Below are positions 10,704 through 19,040 of a stretch of DNA of 64,000 nt, in pieces. Position 1 is the first letter of the stretch. The number at the start of each line of letters is the position of its first letter. The position numbers and the translations under genes are program-made. The stretch spans positions 124,001 to 188,000 of the forward strand of contig JAPWUV010000007.1 in NCBI GenBank assembly GCA_028275345.1, in the 5' to 3' direction. The DNA is from a bacterium (lineage in GTDB: Bacteria > Zhuqueibacterota > Zhuqueibacteria > Oleimicrobiales > Geothermoviventaceae). The notes under the pieces are model-generated. The model was given only the letters and a program-made list of their open reading frames with translations. It ran no database searches and was not told where the DNA came from.

Positions 10704-10754
10704 CGCCTGCCGGCGGTCCGGCCTTTGGCGAAGAATAAACGAAGGAGGAACCGA

Positions 10755-11933
10755 ATGGCGGCCCCGGTTACCCCTCGGGACGGGCGGCAGAAGCCGACGG
10801 TTTTGATTGCCGACGACGAGGAATCCATCCGGACCATCTGCTCTCGTTTCCTGGCCAGCCAAGGCTACGAGACCGATACCGCCAGCGACGGGTTGGAGGC
10901 GCTGGCCAAACTCTTGGATCGCGACTACGACATCGTGCTGACCGACGTGAAGATGCCCGGTCTGGACGGCGTGGAGCTGGTGGAGAAAGGCAAGGCGGAG
11001 AAGCCCTACGTCCAGTTCATCGTGATGACGGCCTACGCCAGCGTGGACGTCGCAGTCCGGGCCATGAAGTGCGGCGCCTACGACTTTCTTCTGAAACCTC
11101 TCGACCTGGAGCAGCTGGGCCTCACCGTGGAGCGCTGCTACCAAACGATCCTCCTGCGGGAGGAGAACGAACTGCTTCGCCTGGCCAACCAGCGACTGCG
11201 GGAACTCCACGTGACGAAAGAGAAGTTTCTGGCCATTACGAGCCACGAGCTGCGTACGCCCGTGAGCAACATCAAGAGCTTTGCGGAATTCCTCCTCAGC
11301 GATGAGCCGCTCTCCCCCGAGGAAAGGAAACAGTTCTACGAGATCCTACGACGGAACCTGGACGAGTTGGAGCAAGTGGTGGAGGACATGCACTCCATCG
11401 CCATGGCCCAGGACGGGATGATGTTCCTCAACCTCGAGCGGGGGAATCTCAATCACGAAGTGACCCTGGTCCGGGCCCAGGTCCAGGAGGCGCTCCAGGC
11501 GCGAAAGCACGAGATGGTGCTCGAGCTCGACGAGGACTTGCCGTACACGGAATTTGACTCGCTGAGGATCCGCCGCGCCATTCGCGAGCTCGTGCAAAAC
11601 GCCATCAAGTTCACCCCCGATGGCGGGCGTATTGTGGTCCGGACTGGCACCACCCAGGAGGGCGTGTTCGTCAGCGTCGAGGACAATGGCATCGGCATCC
11701 CCGAGCGTGAGCAGGAGCATATCTTTGAGAAGTTTTACGAGGTACAGGACAGCCTCTACCACAGTAGTTCAAAGACAGCCTTCATGGGCGGAGGCCTCGG
11801 CCTTGGGCTGAATATTGTCAAGACCATCGTCGAGGCCCACGGCGGCCGAGTCACCGTCGAGAGCGAAGTGGGGAAAGGATCCCGCTTCACCATTTACTTG
11901 CCGACAGCACCTCCCGAGACGAGCCCCTCGTGA
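10755..11933 (+). CDS. Hybrid REC-histidine kinase
   Basis: Soluble 392-residue protein: REC at 14-130 (D20/D21, phosphoacceptor D64 in [14 protein letters not shown]92, K114 in LLKPLD), a coiled linker, HisKA at 155-220 with H164 in SHELRTPVS, and HATPase_c at about 265-385 with the N-box NAIKFTP and G-boxes DNGIGIP and [13 protein letters not shown] proteins of this type take a phosphoryl or allosteric input through REC and regulate their own kinase. GGAGG at 10744-10748 fixes the ATG at 10755. It is the last gene of the five-gene signalling run. Its cognate output could be the HTH-REC protein at the head of the cluster (inferred from position only). Confidence 0.9.
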   Translation: MAAPVTPRDGRQKPTVLIADDEESIRTICSRFLASQGYETDTASDGLEALAKLLDRDYDIVLTDVKMPGLDGVELVEKGKAEKPYVQFIVMTAYASVDVAVRAMKCGAYDFLLKPLDLEQLGLTVERCYQTILLREENELLRLANQRLRELHVTKEKFLAITSHELRTPVSNIKSFAEFLLSDEPLSPEERKQFYEILRRNLDELEQVVEDMHSIAMAQDGMMFLNLERGNLNHEVTLVRAQVQEALQARKHEMVLELDEDLPYTEFDSLRIRRAIRELVQNAIKFTPDGGRIVVRTGTTQEGVFVSVEDNGIGIPEREQEHIFEKFYEVQDSLYHSSSKTAFMGGGLGLGLNIVKTIVEAHGGRVTVESEVGKGSRFTIYLPTAPPETSPS

Positions 11934-12198
11934 TCCGAGTGGAGATGCCCGACCTCCCGCTACGAGTCCTGTAGCCAGGCACGGCCGGCGGGAGAACCCA
12001 CGCCGAATGAGGGCTCCGATTGCCCTCGCGTATCCCTCTTTCCGCCGAGGTTAGGCCCGATCTCCCAGCCAGTTGGGCATGCTTGGCCCGGAGTCCGTCC
12101 CAAGTAAAGATTTCCCTGCGGTCGACGATGAAGGGGGTGAGAAAGGCCATGGGGAAACGGGAATGCGGGTACGGGATGGCTTTTGAGGAGATCGTCCG

Positions 12199-13821
12199 AT
12201 GACCCATCGTCGGTGGATACGCGTCGGCTGTTTATTCCTGCTGTTCTGGCTGGGTACTACGATCGGTCTGCACGGACAGGATGCCCTATCGGTGCTTTCC
12301 GCAGCCAAGGGACAAAGATGTGATCTCTACCTCAAGAGCGGCGAGATCAAGAAAGGAAGGCTGAAGGCCGTGGGGGAGGACTACATCACCGTGGAGGTGA
12401 AGCTAAGTCCTTTCTACGCGGAGCCGCAGACCTATCGTCTGACGCAAGTGAGCAAGGTGGATTTGGGGGGACAGGTCGTGGATGTCGAGGCGTGGGTCGC
12501 ACGCGCTCGGCAGGAAAAGCTCACCGCGCAGGCCCTGAGTGTTACGGCGAGTCGTCCCAGCGAACCTGAGCAGCCGAAGTCGTCGGTGCAGGCCCCGCGC
12601 GAAGAGGCTCGGAGCCCCCAAACCAGCACGCCGTCGCCGGCTGCGGCCCCCTCCTCGGATTCCGGGACGGATGAGACGGTGCGCCGGCTCATGGTCATCC
12701 TGAAGGACTTGGACGAAGGTCCCTCTGGCTCTCAGCCCACGCCGACGAGCCAGAAGGTGGTGCAGGCCTCGCGCAAGCTGGAGCTGGCTCCGAGCGCCAC
12801 GGTTCCTACGACCCGATCGGAGTCTCCGGCAGAAACGAGTCCATCGCGCGCGACGGTTCAGCCGAGCTCTTTCCCGGAGCGAAAAGAGTTGCCGGAGGTC
12901 ACGCGGCAGGTGGAGCCGAGACAGGCTCGTCCTTCTGCGCCTACAGAACGGCGCCCGGAAATGGAGGCGATTCCCCCCGCCCAACAGGTGCCGGAGGTCC
13001 CAGCGCCTCGGCCGATCGTTCCCAGCCCCAAGCCGCCGCGCAGCCATCTGTCTTCGGCGCCGGAGCAGGAAGCGATGGCTCAGCCTCGCGCTCCGGAGCC
13101 GCAAGCTGAGCAGGAAGACCGACTCGCATCCGTCCCGAGCCAGGAGAGAAGGCCTGAGCAGCTTGGCGCGCAAACCGCGGCGAACGCTGCCAAGTCCGTC
13201 CAAGCGGGGCAGGAGACGGAGATCCGCGCACTGGTCGATCGGTTCTACAAGGCTGCGATGGTGCTGGCGGGAGCGGTGCTGGCTTTGGCTGCGGGTGTGG
13301 TCGTGCTAACGGTGACGGTGATCCGGAGGAAAGGGGTGGTTCCGGAGAGTGCGACCCTGCCCATCCCCTCCGAGAAGGAGCCTGAGCCAGCGGCGCCGCC
13401 AGAGCCGCCGCTTCGGTTGGTCATGGTGAAGGGTGACTATGCTGTGGTGGACCAAGGTCTGGACCACGGCGTCGGCGTGGGAGACCTCCTGCTCGTGAAG
13501 CGCCAGGGCGAGCAAGGCGAGTACGAGCTGGGTCTTGCCCGGGTCCTGAAGGTGTTCGATCGGCTGTCGGGAATCAAGATGGTGGAGAAATTTGTGGAAG
13601 CCGAGTTGCGAGTCGGCGATGCGGCCTACCGCTACAGACCTGCCCAGCCGGAGATCGCAGGGATGGCCATCCAGGAGGTGCGCCGGGTGGAAAACCTGGA
13701 GGCCACAGGCTCGGCCAAGGCGGGCGGAACCTCCCTGCCCGTTGCACAAACGCGCTCTGTGGCCGATGGCGAGGAGGAAGACCGGTACCCGCCGTTTCGT
13801 AACCGGTGGCGCTATCGCTGA
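12199..13821 (+). CDS. Exported Sm-like domain protein with Pro-rich linker and a central membrane helix
   Basis: Unrecognised 540-residue protein. Residues 1-26 are a signal peptide or anchor. Residues 38-90 look like a small Sm/SH3-like beta-barrel (KGQRCDLYLKSGEIKKGRL, then DYITVE). Residues 105-345 are low complexity, rich in Pro, Ser, Glu and Gln. A membrane helix lies at 353-376, followed by RRK, which puts the C-terminus on the cytoplasmic side. Residues 405-475 hold a second beta-rich domain (VMVKGDYAVVDQGL, then GVGVGDLLLV) resembling the GxxVGD pattern of FlgT C-terminal-like domains. The start codon shares ATGA with a preceding 24-codon open frame, which might couple translation. 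No function can be assigned; an envelope-spanning or sensory scaffold is possible. Confidence 0.75.
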   Translation: MTHRRWIRVGCLFLLFWLGTTIGLHGQDALSVLSAAKGQRCDLYLKSGEIKKGRLKAVGEDYITVEVKLSPFYAEPQTYRLTQVSKVDLGGQVVDVEAWVARARQEKLTAQALSVTASRPSEPEQPKSSVQAPREEARSPQTSTPSPAAAPSSDSGTDETVRRLMVILKDLDEGPSGSQPTPTSQKVVQASRKLELAPSATVPTTRSESPAETSPSRATVQPSSFPERKELPEVTRQVEPRQARPSAPTERRPEMEAIPPAQQVPEVPAPRPIVPSPKPPRSHLSSAPEQEAMAQPRAPEPQAEQEDRLASVPSQERRPEQLGAQTAANAAKSVQAGQETEIRALVDRFYKAAMVLAGAVLALAAGVVVLTVTVIRRKGVVPESATLPIPSEKEPEPAAPPEPPLRLVMVKGDYAVVDQGLDHGVGVGDLLLVKRQGEQGEYELGLARVLKVFDRLSGIKMVEKFVEAELRVGDAAYRYRPAQPEIAGMAIQEVRRVENLEATGSAKAGGTSLPVAQTRSVADGEEEDRYPPFRNRWRYR

Positions 13822-13925
13822 TACCGGGTGCGCCAAGGTGCTGCGAGGGGAAGCGGTGCGCAAGGGTGAGCCCATCATCATGCGAGGATTCGGACCCCAG
13901 ATTCCGCTGCACGCGAGGAAACGGA

Positions 13926-14903
13926 ATGACCACGACCGTTCTTCCCAACGGTGGCCAATGGGCCGGCACGCATCCCGAAAGCACCGCTCTTTCCAATTCG
14001 CTCCGCTGTTTCGGCCTTGATTTCAGCGACGCCTTTCTCTTCGGGCTGGGAAGGGGGCTCAACTTCCTGTATTGGCAAAGCCGAAAGATGCCCGCTCCTC
14101 TTGTGCGGGGCCGCATCAAGCCGGACGGGATCGTCAAGAACGTGACCGAGTTACTGGGGGCGCGCTGCGAGGTCATCGAGCTTCCCACCCTGGAGCTGAC
14201 CCGGAGTCTGGTCCGGCGGGAGTTGGCCAGCGGCTACCCGGTGATGATCCGGCTGGGGTTCCCCGATTCCTCCCTCTTGGCGGGTGCCTTGGAGTCGGAC
14301 TACGTGGTGATCGTAGGGGTGGAGCACCATGATTACGTAGCCATGGCTCAGGCCGCGGAATCGGAGCCGACCCTCGTACCCCTGAGTTCGGAATTCGCGC
14401 GCTGGAGTGAGAGGGGTGTTCCCCAGGCTGTGGTGGTCCGGTTGGAGCATGTGCCGGCGCATCTCGCCCACATCCTGCGTGCCTCCATGCGGCGCCACGC
14501 CGCAGAAATACTGGAACCGCCTGTACCCTACCTTGGGGTCCATGGCATCGAGCGTTTCGCCCAGGACATCATCCGCTGGCCGGATCGGTTGCGCGACGTG
14601 AGCATGGCCGCCAGCGTGTTCGTACAGAGCTGGACCCATCGCTACGCGGGCGGGGACGGTTACCGCAGTCTCTACCGCCGTTTTCTCGTTGAGGCCTTCG
14701 ACATCTTGCCCTGCAAGATCATCGAGGAATCCGTCCGCACCATGGGCCGAGCAGCTGTCTATTGGAAAGGGGTAGTGGCTTCTCTTCGGGAAGTGGCTTC
14801 CGGGGCCAACGGCGTAGACGCGTTCCTCCGCGAGGCCAGCCGGCTTCTGCGGGAAGCGGCTCGGCTCGAACGCGGAGCGATGGAAGCCATCTCCGAGTTG
14901 TGA
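13926..14903 (+). CDS. BtrH-N/DUF4872-family protein
   Basis: Cytoplasmic 325-residue protein. The N-terminal half matches the BtrH N-terminal family (butirosin BtrH-like, papain-like fold predicted): HPESTALSNSLRCFG, then LFGLGRGLNFLYW at residues 41-53. The C-terminal half fits the companion DUF4872 region (WPDRLRD, then AGGDGYRSLYRRFL). BtrH itself transfers an acyl group from a carrier protein to an aminoglycoside. No carrier protein or aminoglycoside gene is nearby, so the substrate here is unknown. As I recall the family, the N-terminal motif normally has Cys after the first His (HC); here it is HP, which may mean altered chemistry. Start 13926 is chosen because homology begins there; upstream in-frame codons look non-coding. 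Confidence 0.75.
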   Translation: MTTTVLPNGGQWAGTHPESTALSNSLRCFGLDFSDAFLFGLGRGLNFLYWQSRKMPAPLVRGRIKPDGIVKNVTELLGARCEVIELPTLELTRSLVRRELASGYPVMIRLGFPDSSLLAGALESDYVVIVGVEHHDYVAMAQAAESEPTLVPLSSEFARWSERGVPQAVVVRLEHVPAHLAHILRASMRRHAAEILEPPVPYLGVHGIERFAQDIIRWPDRLRDVSMAASVFVQSWTHRYAGGDGYRSLYRRFLVEAFDILPCKIIEESVRTMGRAAVYWKGVVASLREVASGANGVDAFLREASRLLREAARLERGAMEAISEL

Positions 14904-15345
14904 CCGTCTGTCTTCCCGGCCGACTTCCCCCAGCCTTCCCTCTCGGTCGGCTCGCCGCCGACTCCTCCCCCGGGGCGCCGGTTGCCCGAACGAAGACTCG
15001 CCGCTGCGCGCGAGCGGCATTTGTGCCGACGTGGACGAGGCTTCCCGAGATTCATCTCGAGCGAGCCTGGTTCGAACGATCGAACGTCCGGGTTGGCGAA
15101 GGCGCGGGGTCTTCCTGTTCCCGTCCGACTAAGCAGAGGGCACAGAGGCTCATTTTGGGCTAGGGTCTACGGTCCGCGGTGCGAGTGGGCATGAGCGAGG
15201 GAACGCGGGCGAAAGGCAAGGCGTTGGAAAAGCCGGGCGGGGTCACGCTGAAACGAGCCTCTCGAGTGAAAAGTCGTTGCCATCTGTCCCGCAGCTATTC
15301 CGCCAGAATTCAACGCGTTTTGCCGTCGCATCAGGGAGGGGTGAG
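14904..15345. other. Intergenic region before the GT4 fusion gene
   Basis: No convincing gene. It contains a terminator-like hairpin (14946-14962), a perfect inverted repeat GTTCGA-ACGA-TCGAAC (15070-15085) and, at its end, the strong ribosome-binding site GGGAGGGG for the gene at 15346. I could not identify a promoter with confidence. Confidence 0.5.
14946..14962 (+). terminator. Hairpin after the BtrH-like gene
   Basis: GTCGGC and GCCGAC form a perfect 6-bp stem around TCGCC, 43 bases after the stop codon. The tail is C-rich, not T-rich, so termination would be weak or Rho-assisted. Confidence 0.3.
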
Positions 15346-17664
15346 ATGAAGGGTGTCGAACGGCTGAACGAGTTGAGGATCTACTTCGTCAGCAGTTACG
15401 TCCCGCGTCGGTGCGGAATCGCGACTTTCACCCACGACCTCGCGTCTGCCATTGCGGAAGAAAGGGAAGAGAAGCTGGGCGCGGATCGCTCGGTCAGGGT
15501 CGTTGCCATCACCAATCGTCCGGAGGGCTATCCCTACGGTCCGGAAGTTCAGTTCGAGATCCGCGAACAATACAAGTCGGACTATCGCGACGCCGCCGAT
15601 TATCTCAATGTATCGCCGGCGGAAGTAGTGTGCATCCAGCACGAGTTCGGGATCTTCGGCGGCGAGTTTGGCTCGCACTTGCTCGCACTGCTGGGCAATC
15701 TGAAAAAGCCGGCTGTGACCACCCTGCATACGGTGCTCCGCCAGCCCTTCGATGCGCAGCAGAAAAGGACCCTGCAGGAGATCTGCGCCCTCAGCACCTT
15801 GGTGGTGGTCATGGCTCGGAAGGCCGTGGAGATCCTGCGAGAGGTCTACGGAGTTCCGGAGGAGAAGATCGTGCTCATCCCGCACGGAGCACCGGATGTC
15901 CCCTTTCTCGATCCCTCCTACTACAAGGATCAATTCCAGCTTGAGGGGAGGCGCGTGATCCTGACCTTCGGGCTCCTGAGTCCGAATAAGGGGATCGAAC
16001 ATGCGATCCGCGCTCTTCCCCGGGTGGTGGAGGAGTACCCGGATGTATCGTACGTGGTTCTCGGGGCAACGCACCCGGAGGTCAAGAAGCAGTTCGGCGA
16101 GGAGTACCGGCTTTCACTCGTGCGCCAGGTGGAGAAGCTTGGGTTGGAAGAGCACGTGATCTTCCGGAATCAGTTCGTCTCCCTCGAGGAACTCCTGCGG
16201 TTCCTGATCGCCTCGGACATTTACGTGACGCCCTACCTGTCTCGGGAGCAAATCGTGTCGGGCACCCTCACCTACGCGCTTGCGGCGGGTAAGGCCATCA
16301 TCTCTACGCCGTACTACTACGCAGAGGAGGTGCTGGCCGGGGATCGGGGTATCCTTGTTCCCTTCGCGGATGCGGATGCTTTGGCGGAAGCGATGATCGG
16401 CTTGTTGCGCGACGAAGCGCGCCGGAATCGCCTTCGCAAGGCCGCCTATCAATACGGCCGCCAGATGATCTGGAGGGAAGTAGCCCGACAGTATCTCGTG
16501 GTCTTGGGCCAGGCAGTGGAACTGTACGGCCGACAAGCGGCTCGGCTTCTCATTCGGGGCAAGGCGCTTCCCAACCCGACGCTTCCGGACATCAACCTGC
16601 AGCACCTCCGGCTGCTGACGGACGACACCGGCATCCTACAGCACGCCACGTACACCGTACCCGACCGGTCGCACGGCTACTGCACCGACGACAATGGGCG
16701 CGCCGCTGTTGTGGCCACGATGAATTGGCGGCTGCGCCGCGACCCGGAGATCCTGCCGCTGCTCTCTCGGTACCTGTCGTTCCTTCACCATGCCTTCAAC
16801 CCCGAAGCGAAGAGGTTCCGGAACTTCCTGTCTTTCGATCGCACCTGGCTGGAGGAGGTTGGGAGCGAAGATTCTCACGGGAGGGCGCTCCAGGCTCTGG
16901 GGTACGTTGTGGCCTTCGCTCCCACGGGGTCCATCCTCGCCTTCGGCACGAGGTTGTTCGATGAAGCCTTGGAATCCTCGCTTCGGTTCACCTCGCCTCG
17001 GGCCATGGCTTTTTCAGCTCTCGGCGCCGGATACGTCCTGATGCGCTTCCCCGGGGCCCGAAATGCGAGGGCGGCCGCTTCGGAGTTGTGCTCTCGATTG
17101 CTCGCTCTCTTGCGGCAGGTGGCCACACCCGATTGGTACTGGTTTGAAGAGGTATTGGCCTACGACAATGCCCGTCTTCCCCAAGCCCTGCTCTTGGTGG
17201 GACGCCTGCTCCACGAGCCCAGCTGGATCGAGGAGGGCCTCAAAGCCCTCGAGTGGCTGTTTTCCGTCGAGACGAATGCGGTCACGGGCTTCCTCAGTCC
17301 GGTGGGGAGCAACGGTTGGTATCGCAAAGGAGGCCAGAAAGCGCAGTTCGATCAGCAGCCCGTGGAGGTGGCCAGCCTTGCCGAGGCGGCCTACGAGGCC
17401 TACCGCCTCACCGAGGACAAGCGTTGGTTCGAACGGATCCGATTGGCATTCCGCTGGTTCCTTGGCGACAACGACGTGAATGAGATGCTCTACGACTTCG
17501 CCACGGGAGGCTGCCGCGACGGCCTACAGCCGGCGGGCGTGAACCAGAATCAGGGGGCCGAATCGACGCTCGCCTGGCTGACGGTATTGCACCTCATCCA
17601 CGAGGTGGCGCAGGATCGGACCGTGCGCACCGAGGCAGAAGCCGAACGGGCCAAGGCGGTCTAA
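15346..17664 (+). CDS. GT4-family glycosyltransferase fused to a C-terminal alpha-helical glycan-enzyme-like domain
   Basis: A 772-residue cytoplasmic protein. Residues 8-390 are a GT-B glycosyltransferase of family 4: an N-terminal lobe starting YVPRRCGIATFTHDL, then ILTFGLLSPNKGIEHAIRAL, and a nucleotide-sugar-binding region with REQIVSGTLTYALAAGK and STPYY. Residues 425-745 form a helical domain opening with RSHGYCTDDNGRA (near 443) and resembling (alpha/alpha)6-barrel enzymes. This pairing is known from Bacteroidetes-type loci near GH130 phosphorylases, though none is in this window. It probably acts on mannose- or glucose-type oligosaccharides (inferred). GGGAGGGG five bases upstream fixes the ATG; 23 upstream in-frame codons are not needed. 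Confidence 0.85.
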   Translation: MKGVERLNELRIYFVSSYVPRRCGIATFTHDLASAIAEEREEKLGADRSVRVVAITNRPEGYPYGPEVQFEIREQYKSDYRDAADYLNVSPAEVVCIQHEFGIFGGEFGSHLLALLGNLKKPAVTTLHTVLRQPFDAQQKRTLQEICALSTLVVVMARKAVEILREVYGVPEEKIVLIPHGAPDVPFLDPSYYKDQFQLEGRRVILTFGLLSPNKGIEHAIRALPRVVEEYPDVSYVVLGATHPEVKKQFGEEYRLSLVRQVEKLGLEEHVIFRNQFVSLEELLRFLIASDIYVTPYLSREQIVSGTLTYALAAGKAIISTPYYYAEEVLAGDRGILVPFADADALAEAMIGLLRDEARRNRLRKAAYQYGRQMIWREVARQYLVVLGQAVELYGRQAARLLIRGKALPNPTLPDINLQHLRLLTDDTGILQHATYTVPDRSHGYCTDDNGRAAVVATMNWRLRRDPEILPLLSRYLSFLHHAFNPEAKRFRNFLSFDRTWLEEVGSEDSHGRALQALGYVVAFAPTGSILAFGTRLFDEALESSLRFTSPRAMAFSALGAGYVLMRFPGARNARAAASELCSRLLALLRQVATPDWYWFEEVLAYDNARLPQALLLVGRLLHEPSWIEEGLKALEWLFSVETNAVTGFLSPVGSNGWYRKGGQKAQFDQQPVEVASLAEAAYEAYRLTEDKRWFERIRLAFRWFLGDNDVNEMLYDFATGGCRDGLQPAGVNQNQGAESTLAWLTVLHLIHEVAQDRTVRTEAEAERAKAV

Positions 17665-17666
17665 GA

Positions 17667-17715
17667 GGGCGGAGGCGAGACCGACCGTGCTGAGCACGCA
17701 CCTCCATCTCCGCCC
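17667..17715 (+). terminator. Two-level hairpin terminator between the GT4 gene and thiI
   Basis: An outer 8-bp stem GGGCGGAG/CTCCGCCC (17667-17674 with 17708-17715) encloses an inner hairpin CGTGC-TGA-GCACG (17686-17698). It is followed by a moderately T-rich GTTTCCTTT. It begins right after the upstream stop codon and ends before the thiI promoter. Confidence 0.55.
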
Positions 17716-17722
17716 GTTTCCT

Positions 17723-17751
17723 TTGGATCCGCGGGGGTCTGTTTGTATATT
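17723..17751 (+). promoter_or_regulatory. Sigma-70-type promoter of thiI
   Basis: TTGGAT (17723-17728), exactly 17 bases, then TATATT (17746-17751). The predicted start is near 17758, only ~18 bases before the thiI ATG and just beyond the upstream terminator. Confidence 0.6.
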
Positions 17752-17775
17752 GCCGGCGGAGGCGAGAGGGTGAAC

Positions 17776-18987
17776 ATGTCCGACCCAGCGTTGAAACCCA
17801 CCGTCGCGATTCTACATTACGACGAGATCGGACTCAAGGGGGCTAACCGCAGGAAGTTCGAAGAGCAGCTGCGACGGAACGTGCGCCAACTTTGCCGCCC
17901 CGTCCTTCGGGAGGTGGAGCTGGACTACGGGTACCTCGTAGCGAGGATCGACTCCGCGGCCGACCTCGGCGGGCTGCGGCGCCGCCTGGAGTTGATCCCC
18001 GGGATCGCCAACTTCATCTTCGCCGTGCCGACCCCGCTCGACCTCGAGGCGATTGTCGACGCCGCTGTCGAGTTGGCTCAGCAATCGTCGTTCACCACTT
18101 TCAAGGTGCAAGCCCGCCGTTCGAACAAGCAATTCCCGTTGGACTCTTTGGAGCTCAATCGCACGGTCGGATCGGCCATCCTCGAAAGGGTTGGGGGAAA
18201 GGTTCGCCTAGAGGACCCGGACCTCACCGTGCACATCGAGATCGGCTTCCGGGAAGCGTACGTGGGTACGGAGCGCTATCGCGGGGTCGGTGGGTTGCCG
18301 GTGGGGACGGCGGGCAAGCTCGTCGCTCTCATCTCGGGCGGGATCGACAGCCCAGTGGCTGCCCATTTGATGATGCGCCGGGGGGTGAAGGTCGTCCTCG
18401 TTCACTTCCAGAACGAAACCGAGGTCAGGGCGGAGACGGAGACGAAGATCTACGACCTGGCCCGAGTGCTTGCCCGCTCGCAGGGTCCCACGACCCTGTA
18501 CATCGTCCCGTTTGCGGAACTCCAGTTCGCCATTATTGCGGCCGTCCCGGCGCGGCTGAGGATGCTCGTTTACCGGCGGTTCATGCTGCGCATTGCCACG
18601 GAGCTGGCCCGAAGGGTCCAGGCGAAAGGACTTGTGGTAGGCGATAGCCTGTCCCAGGTGGCTTCCCAGACTCTGGATAATCTGCAGGCCACATACGCGG
18701 TGACGCCCCTGAACGTCTACGCGCCACTCATGGGCTTCAACAAGAACGAAACAGTGGAGCTGGCGAAGAAGATCGGGACTTACGAGATTTCCATTCGGCC
18801 GTACGGCGATTGCTGTACGTTCTTCGTTCCGGAGCATCCGGAGACTCGGGCCAGCCGGAAGGTCCTCGAGGCAGTGGAGGCCGGTTTGGACGTGGAGGCG
18901 CTCGTGCGGAAGGGAGCACAGGGGGCGCGCCGGCAGGTCGTCTATCCCGAGCCGCTACCTACCCCGGAGGCCATGAGTGCCGGCTGA
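17776..18987 (+). CDS. thiI: tRNA 4-thiouridine sulfurtransferase ThiI (short form)
   Basis: Makes 4-thiouridine at tRNA position 8 by adenylating U8 and accepting sulfur; in some bacteria it also feeds thiamine thiazole synthesis. The 403-residue protein has the N-terminal ferredoxin-like/THUMP region (about 50-165) and a PP-loop ATPase domain with SGGIDSP at 187-193. The conserved GDCCTFFVPEHPETR segment lies near the C-terminus. It lacks the C-terminal rhodanese domain of the E. coli enzyme and so matches the short Bacillus-type form, which needs an external sulfur donor. GAGAGGG lies five bases upstream of the ATG; a GTG at 17770 and TTG at 17743 are less likely starts. No thiamine genes are adjacent, so a tRNA role is favoured. 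Confidence 0.96.
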   Translation: MSDPALKPTVAILHYDEIGLKGANRRKFEEQLRRNVRQLCRPVLREVELDYGYLVARIDSAADLGGLRRRLELIPGIANFIFAVPTPLDLEAIVDAAVELAQQSSFTTFKVQARRSNKQFPLDSLELNRTVGSAILERVGGKVRLEDPDLTVHIEIGFREAYVGTERYRGVGGLPVGTAGKLVALISGGIDSPVAAHLMMRRGVKVVLVHFQNETEVRAETETKIYDLARVLARSQGPTTLYIVPFAELQFAIIAAVPARLRMLVYRRFMLRIATELARRVQAKGLVVGDSLSQVASQTLDNLQATYAVTPLNVYAPLMGFNKNETVELAKKIGTYEISIRPYGDCCTFFVPEHPETRASRKVLEAVEAGLDVEALVRKGAQGARRQVVYPEPLPTPEAMSAG

Positions 18988-19040
18988 GCTCTCCTCTCCG
19001 GCCCGCGGGGGTCTCGATTCCAACGCGCGGAGGATCAGCC

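Noticed and set aside
12020-12202. Short open frame ending in ATGA overlap with the Sm-like protein gene
   Set aside because: Only the last 24 codons look plausible and no ribosome-binding site is clear; it might be a leader peptide but cannot be supported.
17665-17775. TPP riboswitch upstream of thiI
   Set aside because: The conserved CTGAGA and ACCTGA blocks are absent; a terminator hairpin and a sigma-70 promoter explain the region.
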